Below are positions 57,701-64,000 of a stretch of 64,000 bases of DNA, in pieces (the stretch's first letter is position 1; each line of letters opens with the position of its first letter). The position numbers and the translations under genes were made by a program. The notes under the pieces are model-generated. The model ran no database searches, was not told where the DNA came from, and saw nothing but the letters and a program-made list of their open reading frames with translations. This stretch comes from Apostichopus japonicus (lineage: Eukaryota; Echinodermata; Holothuroidea; Aspidochirotida; Stichopodidae), in the NCBI RefSeq assembly GCF_037975245.1, contig NC_092568.1:42647631-42711630 (forward strand). The letters run 5' to 3'.

Positions 57701-60700
57701 TATAATCGGTTAGACAATCGGCATCGGGCCGATTATCAGACAATCGGTAAATAATCGGCATCGGCAAAATCCATTGCGCTACCGATTAGTTGGAACCGAT
57801 TATTACGTTCCACATAAAGGATTGTATTTTCCGCGCTTTTGAAACACCACAACTACAAAGGGAGAAAAATTTTTGAGCATTCGATTCAATGCTATTCATA
57901 GCCGGGGAAGGTGCGCTAATCTACCGTGTATCGGTATCGTAAGTCCCTCGCGCGAGTTTGCACAAATGCTGTTCGATACACTATCCAGTTTTGTCAGTTT
58001 ACATCATGCTGTATACCCGCGTAACAACACACAGTATACCCGCGATAAGCTTAGGGGAACGACTTATTTTTTTACTTCGCTTGTTGCATCTAACAGAACC
58101 ACCTGTCATCATGTTAAACGATTGATACGAAAGAAAAATTGTCTTTACTAAATATAATCACCAAATCAGTATACTTTTGAACCACTTTGGCCGTTTCACC
58201 GTAGGTGAAAACTGGAAAGTGAAAACAATAACATTAGGCTTTGTTCATTGTGAGAACTACGTACATTAGGCTAGTCTGGCTGAAGAACGGTTGAGCTTCA
58301 GAACTGTTAAGTTTGAAAATGCGCCCAAGATTTTACAAATGGCATAAAATGATGAAATCAAGGCTCCAAATACACCTAAAAGTCCATAAACACGTTTGGC
58401 AACATTCCTCAGAAGTTCTACTGCATAACAGTATTTTGTGATTAGGCAAACATTCTTACGCATATTTTTACGAAAAACCCGATGAACTTTTTTTCCTATG
58501 CCGCATCTACCACCATACGTGCTAACAGTAACTAAGCTCCTTACCACAACCGACTAAAAGCAAGTCTGTTTTCCAGTGACAAGCCGCAACAAAGTCAATG
58601 GGACTTTAGTGTGTGATTTCTCCCACATGTAGTTAAGTCAATGGAGAAGCGCCATTGACTTACTGTGTATGATCGTTTGAAACAACGTTCGTTCGATCGT
58701 AACTTTTACCGCGCAGATGGTAATTGAAAACTTGAAGCAAACGTTCGGGATTTTTTTATTTTTCATAATAAAATAAAAATGTTAGCAAACTGCTTATCCA
58801 CTAAAGAGCCTTTGTAAGAATATGTTATAAGTAATGTGGCGTTACATTTCGATCCTGCTAGGATCGAAACGTCAGGCCAACTTACTCTTAGGCCTACACA
58901 TTATTTTTCATATCAGATCATATATTTCGATATCAGCTAACGAAATAACGAATATTTTATTTACGTGCGATATACTTTTTACTTTATTTACGTTTGAGTT
59001 GCAACACTGATAATGGTTTTCGTAGCAGTTGTAAAACCTGTCCCTAACTTTTTTGTTTTTCATTTCGTACTATTTCTCCCCCTTCTGTAGTCTGTACAGT
59101 ACTGTGTTGTGGCGGGATTGCAATATTGCGACTCCTCGTTATAATCGTACATCACCCCATGTATGTATTACAGTGTTCTTTACTTGCTCCATTAATCTTT
59201 ACTGTGAAAAGTTAAGTGGTTCATTTACATCTTTGATTGTATTGGCATAGAAGTTGGTAATCATGCATAACACTTAATCATACATTAGGCCAGTTCCACA
59301 AAAATTTTGAAATAATCGGTAATCGGCCGATTGTCACAGGAAATAATCGGTAATCGGTAAAACCGATTGTCATACAATCGGTCGAACACTATATGAAAGA
59401 CATCTTAAACATGATCTACTCAACAGACTTGGGGCGATTACATCTGAATGTAATCGATTACGATTACGATTACTTGAGAATGTACGATTATGATTACAGC
59501 CTAAAGTTGAAGTAATCGATTACGATTACGTTGTAATGTAATCGTGATTACAATCACGATTACATTGTGGTTACTTGCACAATCCTCTGCATATCTGTTT
59601 AATATAACTCTCTGCCGGGAAATAGGGCAATGAAATAGGGCAAAGGAAGGGCATTTACAGTATATACGGACAAAATTGTGGAAGTATATCTACAATTCCT
59701 ACCAGGCATTACACATAAAATATGCCTTAACACGTTTAAGATGTGTAACCCATAAGTCCAGTAAAAAATACAATTTAAACAGACAAAGAGTAAACAGACA
59801 AATACTAAAATAAAACAAATGAAGATTTTCATGCAACACTATATTTTGTAAACTAATAATTTCTGCACAGCAGCAAAACTAAAAACTCTTTTACATTATA
59901 ACACCAAAATAAAACTAAACAGCTTTGAAATGGGGCATTCCACAGTACATGGGACATGGAAGGCCAAAGTAAAAGTAAATTATTTTCATCAAAAAGTGGT
60001 CAACTCTGGTAAAGCAAATTCTGATCCACTAAAATACTTAATTTGCAGTGATTTTTTCAGCAACAAGGTTAATTACATTAATTAAAGAGGTGTAAACGGT
60101 GCAAAGTTGGATGGGTTATTGGACAATGGAATGTAGGCAAATTTCTGAATAAGTTTATTGTGCTAGAGAATTCTAGAAGCAGGAGCACTTCTTTGGTCAC
60201 ACTAAAAGCCAATAGTAAGAATTAGTTTTAATCATTTCTACTAATTTTGCCCTTCTCATTCAAATTTTACTGTAATCATAAATGTAATACGATTACGATT
60301 ACTTTGCCCTTGTAATCGATTACGATTATGATTACTTTGTAATTTTCACAAAAGTAATCGATTACGATTACTTCAAAAAATGTAATCGATTGTAATCGAT
60401 TACGATTACTGATTACGATTACCCCAAGCCTGCTACTCAAACAATTTTTGTCTAGTTCTGCCTTATTATGAGCATTGTATTACTGTTTCCTTTCCCAGTT
60501 CTGTTAAACCCCTATGTGTGTGCTTTCCTATGTGTTTTCTCCATATAAAATAATTTCTTGTTTTACTTTGTAAGGGACCAGGCTATAACTATGTATTTAC
60601 AAATGTACATCATTGTGATTTAATGGCAGCAATAAATGAAAAGCAACTTTTTCGCAGTGTAGTACAGTACAATGATGCAGTACGGCAGTGCCGTACAGTG

Positions 60701-63700
60701 TAGTGCAGTACAATAATGCAGTACGGCAGTGCCGTACAGTGTAGTGCAGTACAATGATGCAGTACGACAGTGCCGTACAGTGTAGTGCAGTACAATGATG
60801 CAGTACGGCACTGCCGTACAGTGTAGTGCAGTACAATGATGCAGTACGGCAGTGCCGTACAGTGTAGTGCAGTACACTGATGCAGTACGACAGTGCCGTA
60901 CAGTGTAGTGCAGTACAATGATGCAGTACGGCAGTGCCGTACAGTGTAGTGCAGTACACTGATGCAGTACGACAGGGCCGTACAGTACAATGATGCAGTA
61001 CGGCAGCGCCGTACAGTGTAGTGCAGTACAATGATGCAGTACGGCAGTGCCGTACAGTGTAGTGCAGTACAATGATGCAGTACGACAGTGCCGTACAGTG
61101 TAGTGCAGTACACTGATGCAGTACGACAGTGCCGTACAGTGTAGTGCAGTACAATGATGCAGTACGGCAGTGCCGTACAGTGTAGTACAGTACAATGATG
61201 CAGTACGGCAGTGCCGTACAGTGTAGTACAGTACAATGATGCAGTACGGCAGTGCCGTACAGTGTAGTGCAGTACAATGATGCAGTACGACAGTGCCGTA
61301 CAGTGTAGTACAGTACAATGATGCAGTACGGCAGTGCCGTACAGTGTAGTACAGTACAATGATGCAGTACGGCAGTGCCGTACAGTGTAGTGCAGTACAA
61401 TGATGCAGTACGACAGTGCCGTACAGTGTAGTGCAGTACAATGATGCAGTACGACAGTGCCGTACTGTGTAGTGCAGTACAATGATGCAGTACGACAGTG
61501 CCGTACAGTGTAGTACAGTACAATGATACAGTACGGCAGTGCCGTACAGTGTAGTGCAGTACAATGATGCAGTACGGCAGTGCCGTACAGTGTAGTGCAG
61601 TACAATGATGCAGTACGGCAGTGCCGTACAGTGTAGTGCAGTACAATGATGCAGTACGACAGTGCCGTACAGTGTAGTGCAGTACAATGATGCAGTACGA
61701 CAGTGCCGTACAGTGTAGTGCAGTACAATGATGCAGTACGACAGTGCCGTACAGTGTAGTGCAGAACACTGATGCAGTACGACAGTGCCGTACAGTGTAG
61801 TACAGTAAACAGAGCTCAGTACATGTTATCATCATAATGACATGACAAGTCAATGAGGATCATGTGATCATCATAACGCTTTTTACGAAATGCTCAAGTA
61901 AATAAAAAAAAATTTAGGCTGTATTTACAGTATTTCCCAACATCTGATTTACTATTTTTCCGATATGTTAAAAGGAAACCACTAAGAACACTTATGATGG
62001 TTCTACATTTGAGGCTACATTATTACATTGTTACAATGATTTATAGTCTTCTTTATGATGGTTCTACATTTGAAGCTACATTATTACATTGTTACATTGA
62101 TTTATAGTCTTCTGTCGTTGTCTCTCACCTGGTACTGTTGTAATTTCTCCTTTCCTCCTGCTCACTATACTCTGGTGTTGGTAAAGGGTGAAGATGAGTT
62201 CATTAGGTGAGTTTACTTGTTGAAGATGATTCTCTTCTGCAAGGTTGTACTTGTATAGTGCCCTCTCTGTTGCTAAGAATCTGTATTTCTCTGAGAGATA
62301 TTTCAGAGTGACTGAAGCTTTCTCCTTCTCTGGGCTCTGTACAGTAACAAAGGTATGAATCCATATGAAGTACCACTCTAGTAGAGCTCTACAACAGTTT
62401 CAAACTAGTTGAAATTGCTAAACAATGCTAACGAATGTACAAATGCATGTTAAATAAATAGAATGTACAGAAAGCAGAATGTACAGAAATCAGAATGTAC
62501 AGAAAACAGAATGTACAGAAATCTTATGTGAAGGTTAAAGGTCATCATTATTGCCTCAAAATGTGGTATACTGGGCTCTACTAATAGAAAGAAGGGGGTT
62601 AGGCCAGAATGTGGTATACTGGGCACTACCAATAGAAAGAATGGGGGTTGGGGAGAATGTGGTATACTGGGCTCTACTAATAGAAAGAAGGGGGTTAGGC
62701 CAGAATGTGGTATACTGGGCACTACCAATAGAAAGAATGGGGGTTGGGGAGAATGTGGTATACTGGGCTCTACCAATAGAAAGAATGGGAGTTGGGGGAG
62801 AATGTGGTATACTGGGCTCTACCAATAGAAAGAATGGGAGTTGGGGGAGAATGTGGTATACTGGGCTCTACCAATAGAAAGAATGGGAGTTGGGGGAGAA
62901 TGTGGTATACTGGGCTCTACCAATAGAAAGAATGGGGGTTGGGGGAGGAGGCTCAAAGCCAAAGAGGAGCATTGTTAATTGGAAGATAATAGCAAATAAG
63001 TATTTGTCAAGTAAACCAACTTAAGTAGAGAAGATGTTTTAAAGGGCAATTATTGTAAGCAAATTTGAGGTGACTGCACATGTGCTGGATGGTTAGATTG
63101 AAAATCTAATACAACGTCATAAGTTGCTAGTTAATTTCCTTACCAATTTACACATTTCTCAAGACATTTATTACATGTGTACCATACTTACATTTTATAC
63201 GTTTCTCATGACATTAATTACATCATACAATACTTACATTTTCTTCACTAGTTTGAACCCATTTTTCAGCTAATAGGTTACACATTTTGAAAGCAACAAC
63301 TTTCTCAGGGCCTGCAATAAAAATGGAAAACCTTGAGATAATGCTGTCACAACTATGTTATACAATTCTATTAAAATTGTAATGTTATTGTTTCCCGTTA
63401 TGCAACAGATCAACAATTCTTACATTAACAAGAGACTCTGGAATACCCTGGTATTTTTCATTGCAGTAGAGAGTACAAATATCAGTTATGGTTCTCTTGT
63501 AATGGTTTAGTTTTAGTTAAGAGACCCAAGGATCAGGAAGCCTTACAGTAGTTTATTTGAGACCCTATCAGTGTTAGATCAGTTCAAACAGGATCATAGT
63601 TGTTATTATAGAGGATGTGCACATTTGCAGCAATAGTTTCTCTAATAAGGGACAACAATGATAAGTAAAACAGAAGAGACACATCGGCATTTATTGACAA

Positions 63701-64000
63701 GAAGGTATACAATGGATCTACATGTCTCTTGATTAACCTGCATGTTGAATTGATTAACAGAGTACTACAGAGTACAAAGTTGAATTGATTAACAGGTGTA
63801 CAGTGACAGAGTAGATTGACCAAGGATGTAGTTGAGATCTTTAGACATCTTGATTAACCTGCATGTTGATACTTAAACACATCTATCTTCCATCGCACAA
63901 TGAACAAAATGACAGTAACTAATGTATTCTGTTGATATATTCAAGACTGAGAATTTAAAGAGGATTGATATGCAACATTTTCTGTTGCTTTGTCAACAAT
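33684..64000 (-). CDS. KNTC1: KNTC1/ROD kinetochore protein, C-terminal part (gene continues beyond the right edge)
   Basis: Minus-strand exons in 5' to 3' order: 63311-63238, 62336-62129, 54282-54158, 54021-53945, 48299-48230, 47384-47278, 46085-45950, 41424-41329, 40102-39991, 38358-38295, 37561-37435, ~34605-34450, 34446-34282, 33725-33684. Phases match across the first eleven. Blocks that recall KNTC1 include 'NELIFTLYQHQSIV', 'INDCNLENIHKTLLGRWLCK', 'RLRTLKCLLDISD', 'GLVRGMLRKHSQEP', 'LKLIADLCLKY..DFNLWN' and 'ELQQIPCVGPAWCSMLLQPF'. That order is the ROD C-terminal helical region. KNTC1 forms the RZZ complex with ZW10 and ZWILCH, which brings dynein (via Spindly) and MAD1-MAD2 to unattached kinetochores. 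Only ~650 residues are visible against ~2200 in human. Assignment is from remembered family motifs; the 3' end near 34.5 kb is unusual (see separate entries). Confidence 0.75.
34282..34446 (-). CDS. KNTC1: KNTC1 exon (penultimate)
   Basis: Taken to begin after TTCTTGTAG; donor CACAGG|GTGAGA. Encodes NVQRSDIQPVVMNHLIFTDL then ISSSQTFLETVDSLVLSDQL and RALKASNHLLPETHR. 165 nt, phase 0. The acceptor has a poor pyrimidine tract, and the same TAG is an in-frame stop if the two segments are really one exon. A shorter variant could start at 34371 after CGTCTCAG. Confidence 0.7.
34450..34605 (-). CDS. KNTC1: KNTC1 exon merged with a minisatellite (5' boundary uncertain)
   Basis: Minus reading gives LPALDVYMYRLKLNGLAYRP then EIVMQLFTGGKKSFKELWQV and LNIKFL, followed by TAG at 34449-34447. 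The first half (to LNGLA) is the unit of the 77-base minisatellite upstream. The only AG acceptors in the unit (ACTAAG, ACCAG) do not match the phase-0 end of the 37435-37561 exon, so an exon may be missing or the boundary misplaced. No good donor is visible at the 3' end either. The frame runs on across the TAG into the next exon. Confidence 0.6.
34538..37285 (-). repeat. minisatellite in KNTC1, 77-base unit, ~35 copies, containing exon sequence
   Basis: Each unit holds, on minus, ACTAAG followed by codons for LPALDVYMYRLKLNGLA and then GCAATTAATTATCC. Units are nearly identical (variants ccattt/ctattt, gttgg/gtagg, gtagc/gtaac). Variant order recurs in blocks of roughly 840 bases (e.g. the gtagg cluster at 35440-35700 recurs near 36290-36540), a sign of segmental duplication. 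The last unit runs into unique exon sequence at 34537. Confidence 0.95.
37435..37561 (-). CDS. KNTC1: KNTC1 exon
   Basis: Acceptor TTAATTTCAG, donor ATAAAG|GTAAAC. Encodes CPVTCDLDVLKLKDCFCQVE then MFPEALACLFHLPITEKSEK. 'CPV..DLDll' and 'LA.L..lP.tEK' fit the ROD C-terminal region. Confidence 0.85.
37575..37665. repeat. ~45-base direct duplication
   Basis: 'gaacaaactaattggggcat' plus 'ggctaggtaatattaattac' occurs twice in a row just upstream (minus sense) of the KNTC1 exon at 37435-37561. Confidence 0.85.
38295..38358 (-). CDS. KNTC1: KNTC1 exon
   Basis: Acceptor ATTTCCTTTCAG, donor CTCCACAG|GTACAT. Encodes ARVPLSDEERTACRRSLILL then H(S). Confidence 0.8.
38430..39895. repeat. nested tandem repeat, 19-base subunit in ~75-115-base units
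   Basis: The subunit 'agttagataccttacacagt' recurs many times and is grouped by 'actgctcactacaaagagtgatc' about 16 times, with variable subunit number per group. In a KNTC1 intron. Open frames of up to 105 aa here are repeats only. Confidence 0.92.
39991..40102 (-). CDS. KNTC1: KNTC1 exon
   Basis: Acceptor AAATTTCAG, donor AAGACTG|GTAAGA. Encodes FSDLEQVLHSISGIGELQQI then PCVGPAWCSMLLQPFKT. Confidence 0.85.
40171..41045 (-). mobile_element. Penelope-like retroelement, 5'-truncated, GIY-YIG endonuclease part
   Basis: Minus ORF from about 41035 to 40542 reads 'AYRHPRNLRDLLVHA', a Cys/His-rich 'CYHTSRCIVCSHHI', and the endonuclease core NVIYLISCRVCGIQYVGETK...RFYGHRSTV. This is the stereotyped C-terminus of Penelope-like elements. 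Downstream (minus sense) at about 40240-40197 is CTGAAGAAGATCCTGCTAGG then ATCGAAACATCAGGCC, a hammerhead-like core. The insert is bounded by a ~12-base direct repeat (AGAAAATAACTT at 40171-40182 and near 41036-41046). RT domain absent. Lies in a KNTC1 intron. Confidence 0.85.
41329..41424 (-). CDS. KNTC1: KNTC1 exon
   Basis: Acceptor GACCTTTCAG, donor AAAATG|GTGAGT. Encodes ALKLIADLCLKYNVMDFNLW then NCLVQQMVKFKM. Phase 0 on both sides. Confidence 0.85.
41475..42972. mobile_element. PIF/Harbinger-like element, truncated inverted copy 2
   Basis: Begins TTA|GGGAAGCCTCGC at 41472-41486, the same TIR as copy 1. It continues with sequence that is the reverse complement of copy 1 (e.g. 41560-41650 against 23745-23880; 42880-42972 against 21730-21850). 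The far ~250 bases with the second TIR are missing, so no target duplication can be checked. ~1.5 kb, internally deleted relative to copy 1. In a KNTC1 intron. Confidence 0.85.
42973..43320. other. KNTC1 intron, nothing recognised
   Basis: Unique-looking A/T-rich sequence between the truncated Harbinger copy and the 48-base minisatellite. Confidence 0.5.
43320..45960 (-). repeat. minisatellite in KNTC1, 48-base unit, ~55 copies, seeded by an exon donor
   Basis: Minus-sense unit: GGAATCAAAGGTAATGAGAT then atttactgagatgtaaacagagctaaca. The unit adjoining the exon at 45950 reads GGAACCAAAG|GTAATGAGAT, so each copy duplicates ~10 exon bases plus the 5' splice site. 48 is a multiple of three, which gives long plus-strand open frames (up to 167 aa, 'LIPVSSVYISVNISLP' repeats) that are not genes. 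Confidence 0.95.
45950..46085 (-). CDS. KNTC1: KNTC1 exon whose donor founded a 2.6-kb minisatellite
   Basis: Acceptor TTTTTGTAG, donor CCAAAG|GTAATG. Encodes EHLQTVSYLSELEELNFNLD then LKTFLQANKQGLVRGMLRKH. 'GLVRGmlrkHs.EP' resembles KNTC1 'GLWKNHSHEP'. Confidence 0.85.
46325..47215. repeat. minisatellite, ~100-base unit made of two diverged halves, ~8 copies
   Basis: 'ggaccaatgcatggttccttggaaagttttctattgatggactaatgcatggctgcttggaaagttttctgatcaatttattatattcaagactatt' is repeated. The two halves share 'aatgcatgg..ccttggaaagttttct', so the unit is itself an old dimer. Near 47030-47150 it reduces to the half unit. Confidence 0.93.
47278..47384 (-). CDS. KNTC1: KNTC1 exon
   Basis: Acceptor TGCCTTCTAG, donor TTATG|GTGAGT. 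Encodes ESTSFSTRLRTLKCLLDISD then SEMLQKISGQTLQQL(W). 'RLR.L.CLL' is a KNTC1 landmark. Confidence 0.83.
47685..48130. repeat. minisatellite, 39-base unit, ~11 copies
   Basis: 'atatcacagtaagcataccacagagtttacttacagagt'. Length divisible by three, and open in one frame on each strand (150 and 145 aa), so both open frames are artefacts of the unit. The unit contains CAGTAAG and TTACTTACAG motifs resembling splice sites on both strands. Confidence 0.93.
48230..48299 (-). CDS. KNTC1: KNTC1 exon
   Basis: Acceptor GGAATTACAG, donor GATGAT|GTGAGT. Encodes IRYLLELEEPGKTVEVLLKM then ADD. The preceding split codon gives Arg across the junction. Confidence 0.82.
48480..49675. repeat. minisatellite, ~97-base unit with a G-run, ~12 copies
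   Basis: Each unit carries, on minus, a G-tract block (GGTGGGGGGGGAGGGGGTGC-type, 15-20 G of ~20 bases) plus 'caagtatcaatcaatggatatgtcattcac'. The tract length varies from unit to unit. Overlapping minus open frames (up to 217 aa) are repeat artefacts. Confidence 0.95.
49745..53990 (-). repeat. minisatellite in KNTC1, ~60-64-base unit, ~66 copies, seeded by an exon 3' end
   Basis: Minus-sense unit: GAGGATGGTGAAGAGTCAGA then tgaaaatatatacttgatgagGTAATAGTAGTAATTATAATCAA. The exon at 53945-54021 ends with the same bases (…GATGGTGAAGAGTCAGAGGA…TTGATGAG|GTAATA), so each copy duplicates ~40 bases of exon plus its donor. Variants differ by small indels (tcatctg/tcctg; catcaag/catcag; tatata/tacata/tagata). 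Confidence 0.96.
53945..54021 (-). CDS. KNTC1: KNTC1 exon whose 3' end founded a 4.2-kb minisatellite
   Basis: Acceptor TTTTTGAAACAG, donor GATGAG|GTAATA. Encodes TINYLTLDGQSKEDGEESEE then NIYLMR (last codon split). The last ~40 exon bases plus the donor make up the unit of the following array. Confidence 0.8.
54158..54282 (-). CDS. KNTC1: KNTC1 exon
   Basis: Acceptor TTTCTTACAG, donor GATGTG|GTAAAC. Encodes AAETISKINDCNLENIHKTL then LGRWLCKPLTHQEEDEDV. The 'L..INL..I...LL..WLC' pattern is typical of KNTC1. Confidence 0.85.
54415..54435. repeat. poly-G tract
   Basis: An uninterrupted run of about 11-12 G following 'cagttg'. Simple sequence in a KNTC1 intron. Confidence 0.9.
54913..55323 (-). 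other. unassigned 136-aa open frame
   Basis: An open frame beginning MFGVNYYYDYWSANLQCKLT, non-repetitive and longer than expected by chance in A/T-rich intron. It has nine or more cysteines and a 'RPCGEDIVAKFHTTFIYVVR' stretch. I recognise no family. It lies in the same strand as KNTC1 but within an intron. It could be a decayed transposon ORF or chance. Confidence 0.25.
55595..56070. repeat. 60-base tandem repeat, ~8 near-identical copies
   Basis: 'ggcaatgtgtgtgcgatacc' + 'ctaagtaatactagcccaac' + 'tttacagctggtgtgctagt', exactly 60 bases each. Units differ almost only at one base (gctAgt/gctTgt). The very low divergence implies recent expansion. Confidence 0.97.
57689..59391. mobile_element. 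hAT-like DNA transposon 1, non-autonomous
   Basis: Terminal inverted repeats TAGTGTTCGACC ... GGTCGAACACTA are perfect over 12 bases. An exact 8-base target-site duplication TATGAAAG flanks the element (57681-57688 and 59392-59399). 8-base duplications are diagnostic of hAT-type insertion. Subterminal AATCGG/CCGATT motifs occur many times near both ends, as expected for hAT transposase binding sites. No transposase domain is recognisable in the 1.7 kb; an open frame at 57873-58151 (92 aa) is unassigned. Contains the palindromic element at 58765-58890. Confidence 0.9.
58765..58890. mobile_element. palindromic dispersed element with hammerhead-like arm (copy B)
   Basis: Shares with 11461-11640 the lead-in 'agcaaactgct.atccacta' + 'aagagcct.tgta', followed by the palindrome CGATCCTGCTAGGATCG and GAAACGTCAGGCCAACTTAC. 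Inserted in hAT-like element 1. Confidence 0.75.
59424..60432. mobile_element. hAT-like DNA transposon 2, non-autonomous
   Basis: Ends CAGACTTGGGGCGATTAC and, as reverse complement, CAGGCTTGGGGTAATCG: imperfect TIRs of the common hAT 'CAGG.TTGGGG' type. Exact 8-base target-site duplication CTACTCAA (59416-59423 and 60433-60440). Dense subterminal repeats of GTAATCGATTACGATTAC at both ends. No ORF of note in 1.0 kb. Confidence 0.9.
60650..61810. repeat. hairpin-forming minisatellite, ~41-base unit, ~28 copies
   Basis: 'gtgccgtacagtgtagtgcagtacaatgatgcagtacggca'. Each unit holds the palindrome TACGGCAGTGCCGTA. The unit has no stop codon in any minus frame and its length is not a multiple of three, so three overlapping open frames of 355-418 aa result; none is a gene. 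Confidence 0.96.
61990..62112. repeat. ~60-base direct duplication next to a KNTC1 donor
   Basis: 'ttatgatggttctacatttg' + 'aggctacattattacattgt' + 'tacaatgatttatagtctt' occurs twice, ending ~20 bases from the donor at 62128. Confidence 0.85.
62129..62336 (-). CDS. KNTC1: KNTC1 exon
   Basis: Acceptor TACTGTACAG, donor GTACCAG|GTGAGA. Encodes SPEKEKASVTLKYLSEKYRF, then NSPNELIFTLYQHQSIVSRR. 'ELIFtLYqH' is a conserved ROD-family motif as I remember it. The last base joins with AC of the next exon (Asp). Confidence 0.82.
62545..62945. repeat. minisatellite, ~60-base unit, ~7 copies
   Basis: 'agaatgtggtatactgggct' + 'ctaccaatagaaagaatggg' + 'ggttgggg' repeated, with alternating variants in the first four units (ctaata/accaata; gggttaggcc/gggttgggg). 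Open frames on both strands are repeat artefacts. Confidence 0.93.
63238..63311 (-). CDS. KNTC1: KNTC1 exon (first visible)
   Basis: Acceptor TTTTATTGCAG, donor GAAAAT|GTAAGT. Encodes GPEKVVAFKMCNLLAEKWVQ then TSEEN. Ends in phase 0, matching the next exon. Confidence 0.75.
63312..64000. other. KNTC1 intron at the right edge
   Basis: No further exon recognised. A short duplication 'gttgaattgattaacag' (63745-63800) and 'cttgattaacctgcatgttg' (63728-63748, 63849-63869) is present. Confidence 0.5.

Larger units (their letters stand above)
56380..60610 (+). mobile_element. LINE fragment (RT to 3' end) split by two hAT-like insertions
   Basis: Plus-strand pieces in order: 'NYKPIFCLPLISKMIEQMF' near 56430-56490; LIPNQYGFHKKHSTYMATLN near 56525-56585; the RT catalytic motif FADDTTVF at 56864-56887; and 'SGIALWISLSENIRNSKS' near 57615-57668. 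The ORF stops and shifts in places. The frame is interrupted at 57688 and resumes at 59400 (RHLKHDLL), then is interrupted again at 59423 and resumes at 60441 (KQFLSSSALL and stop). This shows that both later elements inserted into an existing LINE. Antisense to KNTC1. Confidence 0.88.

Noticed and set aside
58266-58547. 93-aa minus open frame inside hAT-like element 1
   Set aside because: No transposase motif or known domain; could be chance.
60597-61853. 418-, 372- and 355-aa open frames on minus
   Set aside because: They are three frames of one 41-base tandem unit that lacks stop codons; sequence is a Tyr/Cys/Thr/His-rich repeat with no conserved family.

Overview
This is a eukaryotic (animal) genomic window: about 35-38% GC by eye, with genes split by GT-AG introns, several LINE-type retrotransposon remnants, a Penelope-like element, hAT-like and PIF/Harbinger-like DNA elements, and a very large amount of minisatellite DNA. 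By my count tandem arrays cover roughly 24 kb, over a third of the window. Three conserved metazoan genes can be read. Species cannot be fixed; a marine invertebrate deuterostome is my best guess. Amphioxus is a candidate, because I recall minisatellites sitting on exon/intron boundaries being reported there (from memory, unchecked).

Layout. (1) 2311-10687, minus strand: PET117, a mitochondrial cytochrome c oxidase assembly factor, in two coding exons (79 aa in total) separated by an 8.1 kb intron that holds degenerate LINE copies. (2) 10688-12698: a ~2 kb head-to-head intergenic space with a palindromic dispersed element and a LINE 3' remnant. (3) 12699-30930, plus strand: a complete DZANK1 orthologue in 17 coding exons. 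All splice phases agree and the product is 766 aa, with five CxxC...CxxC zinc ribbons carried one per exon (exons 6-10) and C-terminal ankyrin repeats. (4) 33684-64000, minus strand: the C-terminal quarter or so of a KNTC1/ROD (RZZ kinetochore complex) gene. At least 14 exon segments are visible, and the 5' part runs off the right edge. PET117 and DZANK1 also lie close together in vertebrates (human 20p11.23, from memory), so this looks like old microsynteny.

The most striking feature is that at least seven long minisatellites begin or end exactly on a splice junction and carry tens of copies of that splice site, sometimes with exon sequence: DZANK1 exon 3 donor, exon 7 acceptor, exon 10 donor and exon 11 acceptor, two KNTC1 donors, and one KNTC1 exon near its 3' end. 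The other notable structure is a nested transposon stack in a KNTC1 intron (56380-60610). There a LINE is interrupted by two different hAT-like elements with perfect 8-bp target-site duplications, and one of these itself contains a short hammerhead-like palindromic element also seen next to the Penelope-like element and at 11.5 kb.

No functional interplay among the three genes is implied by the sequence. PET117 acts in mitochondria, DZANK1 in dynein/cilium-related transport, and KNTC1 at kinetochores.
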